Assembly (NCBI GenBank): GCA_050010255.1
Contig: JBEKLJ010000086.1
Span: 1 to 13,889, forward strand
Source: JBEKLJ01 sp050010255
GTDB taxonomy: Bacteria; Acidobacteriota; Terriglobia; Bryobacterales; Bryobacteraceae
Length of the DNA stretch: 13,889 nt
Reading direction: 5' to 3'
Of the stretch, positions 12,319-13,889 are shown piece after piece. Position 1 is the stretch's first letter. The number at the start of each line of letters is the position of its first letter. The position numbers and the translations under genes were made by a program. The notes below the pieces were generated by a model, which did not search any database, was not told the origin of the DNA, and saw only the letters and a list, made by a program, of their open reading frames with translations.

Positions 12319-13658
12319 GGCCGCGCCTCCCCGGCCGCTCCCGCGCCGCCCGGCGCGTACGCTTCAGCCAGCGCATCCATATCCTCGCGGCGGCTCATCT
12401 CGGTGGCACAGAGGAGCACCGAGCCGGCGAGCTCCGGATACCAGCGCTCGAGCCTCAGCCCGCCGATGATCTTCTTCTCGAGTAGTCGGTCGTTGGCAGC
12501 CTCGGCGTTCCCCACCTCGGCCACGAACTCGTTGAAGAACGGCCCGGAGAACCGGAGCGGCAGCCTGCCGGCGAGGTAGTGCGCCTTGGCCAGGTTCTGC
12601 TCCGCCAGCTCTCTCAAACCCTGCTTGCCGTAAACCGTCATGAAGACCGTGGCCATGAGGGCGATGAGAGCCTGGTTGGTGCAGATGTTCGAGGTGGCCT
12701 TCTCGCGGCGGATGTGCTGCTCGCGCGTCGCGAGCGTGAGGCAGAAGGCGCGGTTGCCGTTGGTATCGACGGTCTGGCCGGCCAGCCGCCCCGGCATCTG
12801 CCGCACGAACCTCTCTTTGGCGGCGATGACGCCGGCGTAAGGCCCGCCGTAGCTCGGCGAAATGGCGAAGGACTGCAGCTCCCCCGCGACGATATCGGCA
12901 TCGGCTGGAGGCGCGAGCAGCCCCAGCGCCACGGCCTCGGTGAAAACGTCGATGAGCAGCGCGCCGGCGGCGTGCCCGGCCCCGGCCGCTTGCTCGACGT
13001 TCTCGACCACGCCGAAGAAGTTGGGCGACTGCACGATGACGGCGGCGGTCGCCGCGTCCAGCTTGCGCGCGAGGTCGTTCGCATCGAGCGCCCCCGAACG
13101 CGGGTCGTAGGCGATTTCCTCGATCGCCAGGTCCTGGTTCCGGGCGTAGGTGGCCAGCACCTGCCGGTACTCCGGATGGACGCTGCGCGCCACCAGCAGC
13201 CGCTTGCGCCCGCTGATGCGCACGGCCATCAGGGCCGCCTCCGGCAGGGCCGTCGAGCCGTCGTACATCGACGCGTTCGCCACGTCCATGCCCGTGAGCT
13301 GGCACATCATGGTCTGGAACTCGAAGATGGCGGTCAGCGTGCCCTGCGAGATCTCGGTCTGGTAGGGCGTGTAGGAGGTGAGGAACTCGGCGCGCGAGAC
13401 GATGGCGTCAATCAGGACCGGCCGGTAATGGTTGTAAGCGCCGGCGCCGAGGAAGCAGGCGTAGCCGGCGGCGTTCTCGGCCCCGCGCGCGCGGAAGTAT
13501 TCGAGGATGTCGTACTCGGACTTCCCCTTCTCGAGCGCGAGCGGGCGCCCCAGCCGCACCTCCGCGGGCAACTGCGCGAACAGGTCCTCGAGCGAACTCA
13601 ACCCGAGGGCCGTGAGCATCTCGCGGCGCTCGGAATCCGACTTAGGCAGGTAGCGCAC
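12315..13658 (-). CDS. gcvPA: Glycine dehydrogenase (decarboxylating) subunit 1
   Basis: 447 residues, the normal length of the N-terminal P-protein half. The GTG start at 13658 gives MRYLPKSDSERREMLTALG, the usual family opening. No ribosome binding site is seen before it. SYTPYQTEISQGTL, EFQTMMCQLTGMDVANASMYDG and ISPSYGGPYAG are typical conserved blocks of GcvPA. The subunit has the aminotransferase-like fold without the PLP lysine and pairs with GcvPB to form the active alpha2beta2 enzyme in the cytosol. It is followed by gcvPB with a 4-bp overlap and preceded by gcvH on the same strand, separated by a 90-bp gap that holds an inverted repeat. The gcvT gene is expected just outside the window, upstream of gcvH. 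Confidence 0.96.
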   Translation of the reverse strand: MRYLPKSDSERREMLTALGLSSLEDLFAQLPAEVRLGRPLALEKGKSEYDILEYFRARGAENAAGYACFLGAGAYNHYRPVLIDAIVSRAEFLTSYTPYQTEISQGTLTAIFEFQTMMCQLTGMDVANASMYDGSTALPEAALMAVRISGRKRLLVARSVHPEYRQVLATYARNQDLAIEEIAYDPRSGALDANDLARKLDAATAAVIVQSPNFFGVVENVEQAAGAGHAAGALLIDVFTEAVALGLLAPPADADIVAGELQSFAISPSYGGPYAGVIAAKERFVRQMPGRLAGQTVDTNGNRAFCLTLATREQHIRREKATSNICTNQALIALMATVFMTVYGKQGLRELAEQNLAKAHYLAGRLPLRFSGPFFNEFVAEVGNAEAANDRLLEKKIIGGLRLERWYPELAGSVLLCATEMSRREDMDALAEAYAPGGAGAAGEARP

Positions 13659-13671
13659 AGAATACTATTTG

Positions 13672-13742
13672 ACCGCAGACACGCCGAGGACGGAGAGAAG
13701 AACTCACCTTTGTTGTCTCCGCGATCTCCGAGTCTCCGCGGT
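13672..13742. repeat. Imperfect inverted repeat of the 'TAETQRTQRK' family between gcvH and gcvPA
   Basis: The left arm (13672-13700) begins accgcagacacgccgagga. The right arm (13708-13742), read on the other strand, begins accgcggagactcggagat. Both resemble the copy at 10803-10834 (accgcggagacgcagagg). The arms diverge in opposite directions from a 7-base centre, so RNA from either strand could fold into a long imperfect stem. The element occupies most of the space between gcvH and gcvPA. Confidence 0.65.
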
Positions 13743-13748
13743 AAGTTC

Positions 13749-13889
13749 CTATTTCTCCGCCGCGATGTAAGCTTCGTAATCGGCGGCCGAAAGCAGGCTG
13801 TCCAGCTCCTGCGGCGCGCTCAAGCGCATCTTCACCAGCCAGCCCCCGCCGTGCGGGTCCGCGTTGATTGTCTCGGGCGTCCCGGCGAG
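13749..13889 (-). CDS. gcvH: Glycine cleavage system H protein, C-terminal end (partial)
   Basis: The last 46 codons are present on the reverse strand, ending at TAG 13751-13749; the start is beyond the window. The translation LAGTPETINADPHGGGWLVK followed by a short acidic C-terminal helix ending YEAYIAAEK matches the C-terminus of the lipoyl carrier GcvH, notably the P-E-x-INxDPxGxGWL motif. The lipoyl lysine lies upstream and is not visible. GcvH shuttles the aminomethyl group between the P- and T-proteins. Its position directly before gcvPA and gcvPB on the same strand supports one glycine-cleavage operon. No start codon lies in the visible part. Confidence 0.93.
   Translation of the reverse strand, partial: LAGTPETINADPHGGGWLVKMRLSAPQELDSLLSAADYEAYIAAEK

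Overview
The window is a gene-dense, GC-rich stretch of a bacterial chromosome. It carries about 15 complete protein genes, one gene cut at each end, and no RNA gene, insertion sequence, prophage or CRISPR array that I can see. The best guess for the host is an Acidobacteriota member of the Bryobacterales/Solibacter type. This is an inference from several traits together: high GC, a two-subunit glycine decarboxylase, periplasmic/outer-membrane style genes (parvulin foldase, TlpA and DsbD-alpha redox proteins, a heptosyltransferase-like GT9), and intergenic repeats whose accidental translation reads TAETQRTQRK. No marker gene settles it.

Layout, left to right. Positions 1-240 hold the C-terminus of a class III (GABA-type) aminotransferase. 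After a repeat-bearing gap come a small class I methyltransferase (372-899) and yraN (991-1428). A 95-bp tandem duplication spans their junction and has created a 32-codon chimeric reading frame between them. A 345-bp gap with GC-rich hairpins leads to the E1 alpha and E1 beta subunits of a thiamine-diphosphate 2-oxoacid dehydrogenase (1774-3786). Next come an 8-unit heptamer repeat, a 38-bp tandem repeat and a leftward PilZ gene (3933-4343). A 339-bp divergent gap follows.

A rightward run then occupies 4683-10078: GHMP sugar kinase, secreted parvulin PPIase, a putative HExxH metallopeptidase, a TlpA-like thioredoxin lipoprotein, a DsbD-alpha-like protein, a compact glycosyltransferase 9, and an isocitrate lyase/PEP-mutase family enzyme. 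The middle of this run is an envelope/thiol-redox group. Spacings are short (0 to 24 bp) and most genes lack a clear Shine-Dalgarno sequence.

The right end is transcribed leftward: gcvH (partial), gcvPA and gcvPB of the glycine cleavage system, then an MTA/SAH-type nucleosidase that converges on, and overlaps by 27 bp, the lyase-family gene. Copies of the TAETQRTQRK-type repeat sit on both sides of the gcvPA-gcvPB pair.

I do not see a clear new multi-gene system such as a defence island or biosynthetic cluster. The items most worth a second look are the 95-bp duplication with its doubly overlapping mini-ORF, the DsbD-alpha gene whose signal peptide lies upstream of any standard start codon, the structured leader before the E1 genes, and the repeat families.
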